64,000 bases of DNA from Lachnospiraceae bacterium (GCA_910575255.1 CAJTEM010000021.1:1-64000), one strand, 5' to 3'; positions 42,447-52,175 are shown, numbered from the stretch's first letter. Made by a program: numbers and translations. Notes: generated by a model from the sequence alone, not told the origin.

Positions 42447-43586
42447 GTGGGACAAAAGGACGGGTGCCTGGGGAGAATTGCCAGGGGAACAACGGTTTGG
42501 GGATTTTTCGCTGTCTTGGCGGTTCTGGCCGTCCTGGTGCTTGTCGGCTGCGGGAATGGATTTTTCGAAGATGTGGCGGATAAAGGGGCGGAGGCCGGAG
42601 GGACAGAGGCTAAAGAGGCAGCAGAGGGAAAAACAGGAGTCAAAGAGACGAAAGCCGGAGGGCAGGAGGAGACTGGCGGGGAGATGAGTCCGGACGAGAA
42701 CCTGATTGTGGTCGGGGTGTCCCAGATCGGCAGTGAGTCTGTGTGGAGGACAGCCAACACGGCTTCGATTCAGAGGGCGTTTACCAAGGAGAACGGGTAC
42801 TTCCTGATTTTTAAAAATGCCCGGCAAAAGCAGGAGAATCAGATTAAGGCGTTGCGGAGCTTTATCTCTCAGCGTGTAGATTATATTGCGTTTTCTCCCA
42901 TCACGGAAAGAGGGTGGGATACGGTGCTGCAGGAGGCGAAGGAAGCGGGAATCCCGGTGATTCTGATTGACCGGAGGGTGAGGGTTTCGGATGATTCGCT
43001 CTATACGGCCTGGGTGGGACCGGATTTTGTCAATGAGGGGAGAATGGCCGGGGAGGCGCTGGAAGATTGTCTGAAAAGGAACCGGCGGCAGGATGAGAGT
43101 ATCCACATTGTGGTTTTGAAGGGAACGGAGGGGGCGAGTTCCACGATCGGGCGTACCAGAGGCTTTTCTTCTGTGGCTGAGAACCATAAAAACTGGAATA
43201 TTTTAGAGCAGGTGGATGCAGAATTTACCACAGCCAAAGGGCAGGAGGAGATGGAGCGTCTGCTGCGCAAATATGACACCATTGATGTGCTGATCTCCCA
43301 GAATGACGATATGACCTTTGGAGCGCTGGAGGCGATCCGGAAGGCCGGGAAAAGGGCCGGGGAGAATGGGGATATTATTGTGATTTCTTTTGACGCGGTG
43401 AAGAATGCCCTGAAGCTGGTGGAGGAGGGGCTTATTACGGCGGATGTGGAGTGTAATGCCGACCAGGGAAAATATGTGGAAGAGATGATCCGGAAGCTGG
43501 AGAACCACGAGATTGTGCCTAAGCTGAATTTTGTGCCGGAGGAGGTATTTACGGCGGAAAATGTAGGAGAGCGGCTGAAGGATTAG
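42447..43586 (+). CDS. Sugar-binding lipoprotein, probable sensor co-receptor
   Basis: A 379-residue periplasmic-binding-protein-4 (ribose/galactofuranose type) protein with a GTG start (GGAGG nine bases upstream), a hydrophobic signal and a lipobox at Cys35 (LVGC). It lies between the kinase and its response regulator, not with the permeases. The transporter's own binding protein (47064) is a clear paralogue: both share the order RTAN, ENGY, DY, GWDTVLQ/GWDSVLQ and NDDM. The parsimonious role is sugar sensing for the kinase, like XylFII in Clostridium beijerinckii. A second import-binding protein is the alternative. Confidence 0.87.
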   Translation: MGQKDGCLGRIARGTTVWGFFAVLAVLAVLVLVGCGNGFFEDVADKGAEAGGTEAKEAAEGKTGVKETKAGGQEETGGEMSPDENLIVVGVSQIGSESVWRTANTASIQRAFTKENGYFLIFKNARQKQENQIKALRSFISQRVDYIAFSPITERGWDTVLQEAKEAGIPVILIDRRVRVSDDSLYTAWVGPDFVNEGRMAGEALEDCLKRNRRQDESIHIVVLKGTEGASSTIGRTRGFSSVAENHKNWNILEQVDAEFTTAKGQEEMERLLRKYDTIDVLISQNDDMTFGALEAIRKAGKRAGENGDIIVISFDAVKNALKLVEEGLITADVECNADQGKYVEEMIRKLENHEIVPKLNFVPEEVFTAENVGERLKD

Positions 43587-43671
43587 CAGAAAGAGAAGAC
43601 ATAAGACAGGACAGGAGAGGCAAGGCAGCCAGTACATTATTGCGGGCGAACCGGCGGAAAGAAGGGACAGA

Positions 43672-45285
43672 ATGCTGAGAGTATTTTTAGTGGAAGACGA
43701 GAGCGTGATACGGGAGGGGCTTCGGGACAAGATTCCCTGGGAGCAATATGGTTTTCAGTTTGTGGGAGAGGCTGCCGACGGGGAGATGGCTCTTCCTTTA
43801 ATCCGGAAGCTGAAGCCGGATGTGCTGATTACGGACATCAAAATGCCTTTTATGGACGGGCTTTCTCTAAGTGAGATGGTAAAGGAGGAATTCCCCAGGA
43901 CGAGAATCATTATTATCAGCGGGTATGATGATTTTGAATATGCCCGCCAGGCGATTGTGGTGGGGGTGGATCAGTATCTGCTCAAGCCGATCACCAGGGC
44001 AACTCTGCGGAATGTGCTGCTGGAGCTGAAGGAGAAGATCGGCCAGGATGTGGAGCAGAGGGATTATCAGGCTCAATTTCAGGATGAGATGCAGGAGTTT
44101 GAGCAGTTTCCTCTGCGGAGGTTTTTTGAGAAGGTATTGGACGGGAAGCTGTCTGTGAAGGAGATTTATGAGGAGGCGGCCAGGCTGTCTTTACAGATTA
44201 CGGCGCCCTGCTATAATCTGATGATTTTTTCTTTGTATGAGAGGGAGAACCAGCCCAGCAGGGAGAGCCGGGAGCGTTTTATGCGGAAGCAGGATGAGAT
44301 TTTTCACTATTTTCTCAGGCACCCGCAGTTTATTCTGTTCCGCCTGAATGTCAACAGCTATGGGGTGCTGGTGAAGGGAGAGGCGGCTTCCATGGAGGAG
44401 CTGACAAAGGGCGGCCTGGATCATATCCGCAGGCTCTGCACTCCGGAGAATTCTTATATGGGCTGGTATGTGGCAGTGGGAGAGTCGGTGGAGCGTCTCA
44501 GCCTGCTTCCTCAGTGCTATCTGACGGCCAACCATTATTTTGCCTATCGTTTTATCCTGCCAGGCACCCATGTGCTGACAGAAAAGACCCTTGCAAGCTA
44601 TCTGTCGGATCAGGAAGAGAAGGGGGTCAGTAATGTGGATTTTATGCAGATGGACCCGGAGCTGATTCGGGATTTCCTTGCCAAGGGAGAAGAGGAGGAG
44701 ATTCCTGGTTTTGTGGAATCCTATCTGGGAAATATTGGCCACGGTTTAAAATCGCGGATGTTTCGGGGGTATGTGTTCTTTAATATCCGGGTTGCGGTGG
44801 TCACATTTCTGGAGTCCATTCAGGCGGAGAAGACCCGGTATCAGGAGGAGATCGAGGAGATGACGGCCGGGACTCCGGACAATGAGGAGGATATTCATGA
44901 GTATTTTGTGGGAATGCTGCAGATTGCCATGAGAATCCGGGATCAGATCAACAGCTATCAGGGGAAGAAGCAGTTTAAAAGGGCGCTGGATTATATTGAT
45001 GCGAATTTTGACCAGGAGACGATGTCTTTAAGCCTGGTGGCGGAGCAGACCGGCATGAGCCCCAATTACCTCAGCACCATATTCAGCCAGAATATGCAGA
45101 AGACCTTTATTGAGTACGTGACGGAGAAGCGGATTGATAAGGCGAAGAAGCTGCTGAGACAGACTGGCAAGACCTCTGGTGAGATTGCCAGGGAGGTAGG
45201 GTATAAGGACTCTCATTATTTCAGCTTTGTGTTCCGCAAGCTGCAGGGGTGCAATCCCAGGGAGTATCGGGCAGAGAAGCGGTAG
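43672..45285 (+). CDS. YesN/AraC-type response regulator of the arabinose locus
   Basis: A 537-residue regulator: receiver domain with Asp55 in LITDIKMP, a long middle region, and a C-terminal AraC double helix-turn-helix (about 435-537, with SLVAEQTGMSPNYLSTIF and EIAREVGYKDSHYFSFVFRK). It completes the kinase/binding-protein/regulator operon and presumably activates the ABC importer at 47064. Its stop is eight bases from the convergent araR stop with no terminator seen between. Confidence 0.92.
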   Translation: MLRVFLVEDESVIREGLRDKIPWEQYGFQFVGEAADGEMALPLIRKLKPDVLITDIKMPFMDGLSLSEMVKEEFPRTRIIIISGYDDFEYARQAIVVGVDQYLLKPITRATLRNVLLELKEKIGQDVEQRDYQAQFQDEMQEFEQFPLRRFFEKVLDGKLSVKEIYEEAARLSLQITAPCYNLMIFSLYERENQPSRESRERFMRKQDEIFHYFLRHPQFILFRLNVNSYGVLVKGEAASMEELTKGGLDHIRRLCTPENSYMGWYVAVGESVERLSLLPQCYLTANHYFAYRFILPGTHVLTEKTLASYLSDQEEKGVSNVDFMQMDPELIRDFLAKGEEEEIPGFVESYLGNIGHGLKSRMFRGYVFFNIRVAVVTFLESIQAEKTRYQEEIEEMTAGTPDNEEDIHEYFVGMLQIAMRIRDQINSYQGKKQFKRALDYIDANFDQETMSLSLVAEQTGMSPNYLSTIFSQNMQKTFIEYVTEKRIDKAKKLLRQTGKTSGEIAREVGYKDSHYFSFVFRKLQGCNPREYRAEKR

Positions 45286-45293
45286 GGAGCCTG

Positions 45294-46379
45294 CTATGGA
45301 TTCCCAGACTGGAGAGTGCTTTCCTTCTGATTCAGATTCCACCGGACTTCCTGGGAGTGGACGGGGAGTCCCTTGAGCTTTTTCAGCATGGTGCTGGCGG
45401 CGCGGGTTCCCATCTCATGGGGCAGGTGGGACAGGGTGGTGATGGTGAGGATGTCGGAGTTGCTTAAGTAGGTGTTGTCAAAGGCAGTTACAGCGATGTC
45501 TCTGGGAAGCTGGTAGCCGGACTGCAGAAGGACCTGGACCAGGTGGTAGGCAAGGACATCATTATAACAGACAATGGCAGTGCAGGAGGATAATTCCTGT
45601 ACTATTTCTTTCAGAAGGGCGGTGTCGCCGGTGTGAGTCAGTTTTTTTAAGTCACGGGAATCGTACCAGCATACCTGGCTGTCAAAGAGGGGAAGCTTTA
45701 AGTCGCGCAGGGTTTCCAGAAAGCCCTGGTAGCGTTCCGGTCCCTGCATGTCGTCGGATTTGAAGATGCCGCCGATCTTTGTGTGTCCCTGGGCGGCTAA
45801 GTGCTGGACTAACAGGGAGCTCCCGGAGAAGTTGTCGTCTTTGACAAAAAGGCAGTCGGACAATTCGGGATAGCGGTTGTATAAAAATACGATTTCACAG
45901 TTTTTGCTTATCAGCCGGCGGTAAAGGTCTAAGTTTGGGTTGGGAAGTGCGCTTTTGCAGCCCTCGACTATCAGTCCCCTGGGCGGTTTTTGAAGCAGGG
46001 TCTCTAAAAGCTCCCTCTCTTTGCTGACCTGGTTGTCAGTGGAGTAGACCATGGAGAAAAATCCGCTGTCAGTGAGAGTGTTCTGAATGTCGCGGATTAC
46101 GCCGGGGTAGATGTAGTCCTGGTCGTTGAAAAGGAGCACGGCAATCATATTTTCCTGGGATTTGGGAGAGCGTCCGGTGATGTAGGAGCCGCTTCCCTGT
46201 TTCTTTTCGATCAGGCCCTTTTCTTCCAGGGTTTTTAAGGCCATGCGGACGGTCTGACGGCTGAGCTGGTATTTTTCGCTCAGTTCCTGTTCGGTGGGCA
46301 GCTTGTTGACGCCTGTCCGGATATTTTTCTGAATCAGCGCTTCCAGCCGTGCGGCCAGCCATTGGTATTTTGTGAACAT
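45294..46379 (-). CDS. araR: AraR-type GntR/LacI hybrid repressor of L-arabinose genes
   Basis: A 361-residue repressor with an N-terminal GntR winged helix (about 1-70, LPTEQELSEKYQLSRQTVRM) and a LacI/periplasmic-binding effector domain (about 78-361) containing GHTKIGGIFKSDD and VTAFDNTYLS. This fusion is characteristic of AraR, which represses arabinose genes until L-arabinose binds. AAAGGAG supports the start. It sits on the minus strand between the sensor operon and the importer, with the 684-base region 46380-47063 available for its operators. Confidence 0.88.
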   Translation of the reverse strand: MFTKYQWLAARLEALIQKNIRTGVNKLPTEQELSEKYQLSRQTVRMALKTLEEKGLIEKKQGSGSYITGRSPKSQENMIAVLLFNDQDYIYPGVIRDIQNTLTDSGFFSMVYSTDNQVSKERELLETLLQKPPRGLIVEGCKSALPNPNLDLYRRLISKNCEIVFLYNRYPELSDCLFVKDDNFSGSSLLVQHLAAQGHTKIGGIFKSDDMQGPERYQGFLETLRDLKLPLFDSQVCWYDSRDLKKLTHTGDTALLKEIVQELSSCTAIVCYNDVLAYHLVQVLLQSGYQLPRDIAVTAFDNTYLSNSDILTITTLSHLPHEMGTRAASTMLKKLKGLPVHSQEVRWNLNQKESTLQSGNP

Positions 46380-47063
46380 GAGGGTGCTCCTTTTTCAGCA
46401 TTTTGGCGGAGTTTAAAGTCAGAAATCTTCCTGCAGGCAGGCGTCGGGATTTTGACCTTGGGACCTTGGTATCATATCATATTTTTGGTTATTTTTCTAT
46501 TCAAAGGTGTGGAATTGTATCGGAAGGACATGGCTTTATCTATTCAGAACGTATATCCCAGAAGACAGTAAAAAAACACAAAACATCAAAGAAAATCAGG
46601 AGATTTATTGCCAGATTTCCCAAAGAAAATCGTAAAATATCTCGGAATCGTCTTAAAAAATCATCCTTTTCCCACCGGAAACAGAAAATATGCACAAGTC
46701 CGGACAAGGGTTGTCCGGCAGCTTTGCGAGGGAAAAATCTTAAATTTTTCACCGTTTTCGGAAATAAACGCCCATAATTATAAAGTTGTATTGTTGCTGG
46801 AGGAGATATAGAGAAATTTGTATTGTAAATTAGTACTGAACCACCGTGGAAGCAGGGCTTTGAAATTGAATTCCAGGGGTGTCTTCTGCTATGCTGTAGT
46901 CACAGGGAGGATATGTCCTGGCAACGAGTAACCTTGCAGCAGGAAGCCTGGAATGCCACAGTCCTGGCAGATGGCCGAGGCGCCGGACAAAGCAGCGAAA
47001 GCAGCGGGACTGGGATTAAGAACAGGCGACGGCTGCAGACAAGAAAAAAGCGGAGGTAAAAAG
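46380..47063. other. Regulatory gap between araR and the arabinose importer
   Basis: No gene is supported; the open frames here lack ribosome sites and homology. The sequence is AT-rich up to about 46850. A small hairpin CCGGACAA/TTGTCCGG lies at 46700-46718. At 46814-46831 AAATTTGTATTGTAAATT resembles half of the ATTTGTACGTACAAAT AraR box, but its centre is not symmetric. I could not settle on a promoter. Confidence 0.45.
46814..46831. promoter_or_regulatory. Weak candidate AraR operator
   Basis: AATTTGTATTGTAAATT has matching outer arms (AATTT/AAATT) and one good AraR half-site (ATTTGTA), but the other half reads TGTAAAT rather than TACAAAT. Its position about 235 bases before the importer start is suitable. 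Confidence 0.25.
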
Positions 47064-48140
47064 ATGAAAAAGAGAACACTGGCACTCATGATGACAGCAG
47101 TAATGACAGCGGCAAGCCTGGCAGGATGCGGCGGCGGCTCCTCAGCGTCAGCCACGACAGCGGCTCCGGCAGCTCCGGCGGCTTCGGAAGCAGAAAAGGA
47201 GGAGGCTAAGGAAGAGGCAGCCACAGAGGCGGCGGCTCCGGCAGCAGCGGCAGACGGGGAGCTGATCAAGGTGGGTATCATCAACAATGACCCCAATGAA
47301 TCCGGATACCGGACCGCGAATGACGCGGATTTAAAGGCGATGTTTACGGAGGAAAATGGTTATGACGCTTCTTTTGCTTACAGCCTGAAGAATGATGAGC
47401 AGATTACGGCAGCTCAGAAGTTTATCCAGGATGAGGTGGATTACCTGCTTCTGTCAGCGGCAGATACTTCTGGCTGGGACAGCGTGCTGCAGGATGCGCA
47501 GGATGCGGGAATCGGCGTGATTTTGTTTGACCGTACCATTGACGCCAGCGAGGATCTGTACCTGGCTTCCATCGTTTCTGATATGGATAAGGAAGGCGAG
47601 ACCGCAGTGAACTGGCTGGCAGGCCAGGGCTTAGATGAGTACAAGGTGATTCATATTCAGGGCGTTATGGGTTCTGCTGCTCAGCAGGGACGTACCGGCG
47701 CACTGGATGCCAAGGTGGCGGAGGACAGTGCCTGGACGCTGGTAACTCAGCAGACTGCAGAGTGGAACTCTGAGAAGGCACAGCAGATCGTTCAGTCCGT
47801 AATTGACTCCGGAACCGATTTCAACGTAATCTATGCAGAGAATGACGATATGGCCAAGGGCGCTGTCGCAGCTCTTGACAAGGCGAACATTTCCCACGGC
47901 GTGGGCAAGGATGTCATCGTTATGGGTTTTGACTGCAACAAGTGGGCTCTGCAGGAGCTGCTTGATCAGAACTGGAACTATGACGGACAGTGCAACCCGT
48001 TCCAGGCTTCCTACATTGACGATGTGATCAAGAAGGTGCAGAAAGGGGAAGCAATTACCGAAAAAACCATCATCATGGATGAGAAGGGCTTTGACGCAAC
48101 TACCATCACAGCAGATGATGTAGAGAAATACGGAATCTGA
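47064..48140 (+). CDS. Arabinose/galactofuranose-type ABC transporter binding lipoprotein
   Basis: A 358-residue periplasmic-binding-protein-4 (YtfQ-like) protein with a lipobox at Cys22 (SLAGC), an Ala/Glu-rich linker to about residue 68 and a mature domain beginning LIKVGIINNDPNESGYRTAND. The motifs GWDSVLQ and NDDMAKGAV lie in ligand-contact regions of the family. AGCGGAGG precedes the ATG. It feeds the ATPase and two permeases downstream. The arabinose assignment comes from araA, araB, araD and araR around it. Confidence 0.92.
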   Translation: MKKRTLALMMTAVMTAASLAGCGGGSSASATTAAPAAPAASEAEKEEAKEEAATEAAAPAAAADGELIKVGIINNDPNESGYRTANDADLKAMFTEENGYDASFAYSLKNDEQITAAQKFIQDEVDYLLLSAADTSGWDSVLQDAQDAGIGVILFDRTIDASEDLYLASIVSDMDKEGETAVNWLAGQGLDEYKVIHIQGVMGSAAQQGRTGALDAKVAEDSAWTLVTQQTAEWNSEKAQQIVQSVIDSGTDFNVIYAENDDMAKGAVAALDKANISHGVGKDVIVMGFDCNKWALQELLDQNWNYDGQCNPFQASYIDDVIKKVQKGEAITEKTIIMDEKGFDATTITADDVEKYGI

Positions 48141-48150
48141 TGATGGAAGG

Positions 48151-48190
48151 GTCCGGCAGAACGCGTCAGGGTGCGTTTTGCCGGACGTTT
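48151..48190 (+). terminator. Hairpin/attenuator after the arabinose-binding protein
   Basis: GTCCGGCAGAACGC pairs with GCGTTTTGCCGGAC (one G-T pair) around an 8-base loop, followed by GTTTTG. The short T run suggests partial termination, giving more binding protein than permease. Confidence 0.65.
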
Positions 48191-48326
48191 TGTATCATAG
48201 GAAAGTCCTCCGGGCAGGTTACTGAGTGCCAGTGGCACTCGTTTTGCAACGGCCGCAGCGGAACGCAGAGCGCAACACGGTGTGGGCTTGTTCGCTGAGT
48301 GAGCCAATGCCTGCGCGCAAGGAAAG
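48191..48326. repeat. Diverged copy of the TATCATAGGAAAG intergenic repeat
   Basis: Begins TGTATCATAGGAAAGT, continues CCTCCGGGCAGG and ends CTGCGCGCAAGGAAAG, the same framing blocks as the repeats at 11453 and 40411, but with an unrelated middle containing GAGTGCCAGTGGCACTC. Confidence 0.6.
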
Positions 48327-48353
48327 AAAATGAGAAAAGGGGTGACATGACGG

Positions 48354-49865
48354 GTGAAAGAAAATGCAGTATTAGAGATGAAGAATATTCATAAAAGCTT
48401 CCCCGGGGTCCGTGCTCTGCAGGGTGTGGATTTTACCTTGTGTAAAAGTGAGATTCATGCGCTGATGGGAGAGAACGGGGCAGGAAAGTCTACATTAATC
48501 AAGGTTTTGACTGGTGTCTATGAGAAGGATGAGGGAGAGATCTTTCTGGACGGACTGGATAAGCCGGCAGTGATCCGGTCCCCTCAGGATGCGCAGAATC
48601 TGGGAATCAGCACCGTATATCAGGAGATTACCCTCTGCCCGAACCTGACGGTGGCGGAGAATATGTATATCGGCCGGGGCAGCGCCAAACTGACCAACTG
48701 GAAGAAGATGAATGAGGATGCGGACCGGATTCTTAATAATCTGGGGATTCCGGCAAAGGCGTCCCATCAGCTTTCGGACTGTTCGATTGCCATTCAGCAG
48801 ATGGTGGCCATCGCCCGGGCTGTGGACATGGATTGTAAGGTGCTGATATTGGATGAGCCGACCTCTTCTCTGGATGAGTCTGAGGTGGAAAAGCTGTTCG
48901 GGCTGATGCGCGATCTGCGGTCGCGGGGCGTGGGGATTATCTTTGTTACCCATTTCCTGGATCAGGTGTATGAGGTCTGTGACAAGATCACGGTTCTGCG
49001 TGACGGCCAGCTGGTAGGCGAATATGTGATCGAGGATCTTCCCAGGGTGAAGCTGGTTGCCAAAATGCTGGGCAAGGAACTGGATGACATGGAGGAAATC
49101 AAGGACGACACCCAGGTTTACAAGGGTGAGGACGAGTATGTATTTGAGGCCGAGAAGCTGCAGAGCGACGCCGGGATCAAGCCTTTTGATTTCCACATTA
49201 AAAAGGGAGAGGTCAATGGTTTTACCGGCCTGCTTGGCTCCGGGCGGAGTGAATGTGTCCGTGCCATATTCTGTGCCGACAAGGTGATCGGCGGCGTGGT
49301 GAAGATAAAGAATAAGGTCGTGAAGCTGACAAAGCCTCTGGACGCCATGAAAAACGGGATTGCCTATCTGCCTGAGGATCGGAAGATCGACGGGATTGTG
49401 GGGGATCTTTCCGTGCGGGATAACCTGATTCTGGCGGCACAGGTTCTGAGAGGACCCTTTAAGCCGTTTTCCCGGGCAGAGGCCAACCGGTTTGCTGATG
49501 AGTATATCAAGCTTCTGGAGATCAAGACCGCTTCTGCGGATACGCCGATCAAGTCTCTGTCCGGCGGAAACCAGCAGAAGGTGATTCTGGGCCGGTGGCT
49601 TCTGACACATCCGGATTATCTGATTCTGGATGAACCGACCCGGGGAATTGATATCGGAACCAAGATTGAGATTCAGAAGCTGGTGTTAAAGCTTGCCTCA
49701 GAGGGCATGAGCGTGACTTTTATTTCCTCTGAGACGGATGAGATGCTCCGGACTTGTTCCCGTCTGGTGGTTCTGCGGGATCGTAAGGTGGTGGGCGAGC
49801 TTTCCGGAGAGGATCTGACACAGAGCAAAGTAATGGAAACGATTGCCGGAGGTGAAGCGTCATGA
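48354..49865 (+). CDS. Sugar ABC transporter ATPase with two nucleotide-binding domains (MglA/AraG type)
   Basis: A 503-residue cytoplasmic ATPase with duplicated domains. Domain one has Walker A GENGAGKST and Walker B VLILDEPTSSLD but a degenerate signature (LSDCSIAIQQ). Domain two has a divergent Walker A (GLLGSGRSE), the intact signature LSGGNQQKV and LILDEPTRGID. Both features are normal for CUT2 ATPases. I use the GTG start, since the nearby ATG at 48347 is out of frame. Its stop overlaps the first permease start. Confidence 0.93.
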   Translation: MKENAVLEMKNIHKSFPGVRALQGVDFTLCKSEIHALMGENGAGKSTLIKVLTGVYEKDEGEIFLDGLDKPAVIRSPQDAQNLGISTVYQEITLCPNLTVAENMYIGRGSAKLTNWKKMNEDADRILNNLGIPAKASHQLSDCSIAIQQMVAIARAVDMDCKVLILDEPTSSLDESEVEKLFGLMRDLRSRGVGIIFVTHFLDQVYEVCDKITVLRDGQLVGEYVIEDLPRVKLVAKMLGKELDDMEEIKDDTQVYKGEDEYVFEAEKLQSDAGIKPFDFHIKKGEVNGFTGLLGSGRSECVRAIFCADKVIGGVVKIKNKVVKLTKPLDAMKNGIAYLPEDRKIDGIVGDLSVRDNLILAAQVLRGPFKPFSRAEANRFADEYIKLLEIKTASADTPIKSLSGGNQQKVILGRWLLTHPDYLILDEPTRGIDIGTKIEIQKLVLKLASEGMSVTFISSETDEMLRTCSRLVVLRDRKVVGELSGEDLTQSKVMETIAGGEAS

Positions 49866-50911
49866 CAAAGAAAAAGATGTTTTTTTCGTCCAGACAGATT
49901 TTTATTCCCATAGCAGCGCTGATTTTGCTGGCGTTGTTTAATCTGGCAGTGGACCCGTCCTTTTTTAAGATTACTCTGGGACATAACAGCGCGGGAGATC
50001 CGGTGCTGACAGGATATCTGATGACAATTCTGGACTACGGTTCTGAGGTGGCCATCCTGGCTATCGGCATGACTCTGGTGACTGCGGCCTGCGGAGGGCA
50101 GGACATCAGTGTGGGAGCTGCCGTGGCTATCGCCGGTTCGGTGATTCTGCGGGTTCTGGTCGGGATCGGCGGGGACGGGACCTTGCAGGCGCCGATCCTG
50201 GTGGGATTTCTGGCGGCCTGTGTGGTTTCCATGTTGTTTGGAGCCTTTAACGGAGTGCTGGTGGCGATCTTTAAGATTCAGCCCATGGTTGCTACCCTGA
50301 TTCTGTATACGGCGGGCCGATCTATTGCTGCCTGGATTAACAATAATGAGCTGCCGATTGTGACAGATAAGACATTTACCTATTTTGGAGGATTTATACC
50401 GGGGATTCCCATTCCCACGCCGTTTTTCCTGGCTGTGGTGTGTATTCTTATCACGCTTCTGGTGCTGCGGTTTACGACCCTGGGGCTGTACACCCAGGCG
50501 GTGGGAATCAACTCCAGCTCTTCCCGGCTCAACGGCCTGAATCCGGAATTCATCAAGTTCTTAAGCTTTGTGATTCTTGGCCTGTGCGTGGCTGTGGTGG
50601 GCCTGATCAAGACCAGCCGTCTGTCTACCATCAACTACTCGGTCATCGCCAAGGATATTGAGATGGACGCCATTCTGGCAGTGGCTCTTGGCGGAAATGT
50701 GTTAAGCGGCGGTAAATTCAACATTATGGCTTCGATCGTCGGGGCTTATGTGATTCAGTTTCTTACGACAACGCTTTATAAGTTTAATGTTTCTTCGGAC
50801 GCTCTTCCGGCCTACAAGGCAGTGGTGGTCATCCTGCTGGTAGTGCTCAGTGCGCCGGCGGTGAAGGATAAGCTGATGAGTGTGATCAAAAAGCAGAAAG
50901 GGGTAGGGTGA
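49862..50911 (+). CDS. CUT2 sugar ABC transporter permease (YtfT-like)
   Basis: A 349-residue permease with eight to ten predicted helices and the family segments ILAIGMTLVTAACGGQDISVG and AVALGGNVLSGGKFN. GGAGGTG precedes its ATG, which overlaps the ATPase stop (ATGA-type coupling). It pairs with the next permease, one base away. Confidence 0.92.
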   Translation: MTKKKMFFSSRQIFIPIAALILLALFNLAVDPSFFKITLGHNSAGDPVLTGYLMTILDYGSEVAILAIGMTLVTAACGGQDISVGAAVAIAGSVILRVLVGIGGDGTLQAPILVGFLAACVVSMLFGAFNGVLVAIFKIQPMVATLILYTAGRSIAAWINNNELPIVTDKTFTYFGGFIPGIPIPTPFFLAVVCILITLLVLRFTTLGLYTQAVGINSSSSRLNGLNPEFIKFLSFVILGLCVAVVGLIKTSRLSTINYSVIAKDIEMDAILAVALGGNVLSGGKFNIMASIVGAYVIQFLTTTLYKFNVSSDALPAYKAVVVILLVVLSAPAVKDKLMSVIKKQKGVG

Positions 50912-50912
50912 T

Positions 50913-51968
50913 ATGTCGTTATTAAAGAATAAAGACGGCGCTGCTTCGGCTAATGGCGCTGATCTGACGAAGAAGGCGAAGCTGACAGATACAAACCTGC
51001 TGCTTTTGATTACGGTGGCAGTGTTTCTTGTCATGTATCTGGGAGCGATGATTTTTCTGAAAAAGGGCTTTTTGAAGCCTCAGACCTTTTTTAATATTCT
51101 CAATGCCAATGCGGCTCTGATCATTACTTCCTGCGGAATGAGCATTGTCATGATTACCGGGGGAATCGATATTTCTGTGGGCGGCGTGGTGGCTTTGGTC
51201 AGCATGAGCTGTGCCGTGTTTCTGGATTATCAGGGCGGAAATGTGTTTATGTCTCTGCTTCTGGCTCTTGGTATCGGGCTTTTGTTCGGGGTGGTTCAGG
51301 GGTATCTGGTGGCTTATCTGGATATTCAGCCGTTTATTGTGTCTCTGGCGGGGATGTTCTTTGCCCGTGGTATGACGACCATTGTCCATACGGCGCCGTT
51401 TAATGTAGAGAATGAGGCGTTTGTGGCTCTGAAAGGAACCCGGGTGAATGTGCCGGGGCTTGGCACAGTGAATAAGCTGGGGAATTATGTCAATGCCTAT
51501 GTGGAGATTGGCGTGATCGTGGCATTGCTTATCGTGGTGGTTCTGTTCTGCGTGCTTCGCTGGACCAAGCTGGGCCGTAGCTTTTATGCGGTGGGCGGTA
51601 ACCGGCAGAGCGCTCTGATGCTGGGAATCAATGTGAAGCAGACCCGGTTTGTGGCCCATCTGCTGTGCGGGCTTCTGGCTGGTATCGGCGGGTATGTGTA
51701 CTTTTTGCATGTGGGTTCCGGTTCCGCGTCTCATGCGACGGGCATGGAGATGAATGCCATCGCTTCTTCGATTATCGGAGGAACGCTTCTGACCGGCGGC
51801 GTGGGCAATATTTTCGGAACCTTTGTGGGCGTGCTGTCTTTGAGCACCATTCAGAATATTGTGTCCTCCATCGGGCTGGATCAGGCCTGGTGGACCGGGA
51901 TTACGGTGGCGGCTATGCTCTGTGTATTTTTGATTGTACAGAGCGTGATTCTGGCCAGGAAGAAATGA
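50913..51968 (+). CDS. CUT2 sugar ABC transporter permease (YjfF-like)
   Basis: A 351-residue permease with conserved CUT2 segments: SCGMSIVMITGGIDISVGG, YLDIQPFIVSLAGMFFARG and GGTLLTGGVGNIFGTF. Two different permeases beside one ATPase is the YtfQRT-YjfF layout, known for galactofuranose in E. coli and used for arabinose-type furanoses in other bacteria. The araA gene follows after a 234-base leader. Confidence 0.92.
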   Translation: MSLLKNKDGAASANGADLTKKAKLTDTNLLLLITVAVFLVMYLGAMIFLKKGFLKPQTFFNILNANAALIITSCGMSIVMITGGIDISVGGVVALVSMSCAVFLDYQGGNVFMSLLLALGIGLLFGVVQGYLVAYLDIQPFIVSLAGMFFARGMTTIVHTAPFNVENEAFVALKGTRVNVPGLGTVNKLGNYVNAYVEIGVIVALLIVVVLFCVLRWTKLGRSFYAVGGNRQSALMLGINVKQTRFVAHLLCGLLAGIGGYVYFLHVGSGSASHATGMEMNAIASSIIGGTLLTGGVGNIFGTFVGVLSLSTIQNIVSSIGLDQAWWTGITVAAMLCVFLIVQSVILARKK

Positions 51969-52084
51969 GTGGGGAGATCTGCCGGGAATATCGCCTTTGT
52001 GGCGAATTGCTTTCGGGAAAGCCTTTTCTGGAAAGATTGCTTTCAGGCGAATCCTTTCCGGCAGGCTGACAGTAAGAAATATGA

Positions 52085-52175
52085 GGTAACCGTTCGGACG
52101 ACGGGAAATTGGACAGAAGTTTGTCTGGCGAGGACGGGCAGGAAGAGGCTGCCGGAACTGTTACTGAACGGTTAC
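52085..52175 (+). promoter_or_regulatory. Inverted-repeat pair in the araA leader
   Basis: GTAACCGTTC (52086-52095) and GAACGGTTAC (52166-52175) are perfect complements 70 bases apart; between them smaller stems are possible. The same motif forms the arms at 12157-12201 in the ridA leader. It could be a leader structure or paired operator half-sites. Confidence 0.45.

Noticed and set aside
46403-46777. 124-codon open frame in the araR-importer gap
   Set aside because: Low-complexity Lys/Arg/Ile translation of AT-rich DNA without a ribosome site.
46814-46831. A firm AraR operator
   Set aside because: Only one half-site matches the known box and the centre is asymmetric, so I kept it only as a weak candidate.
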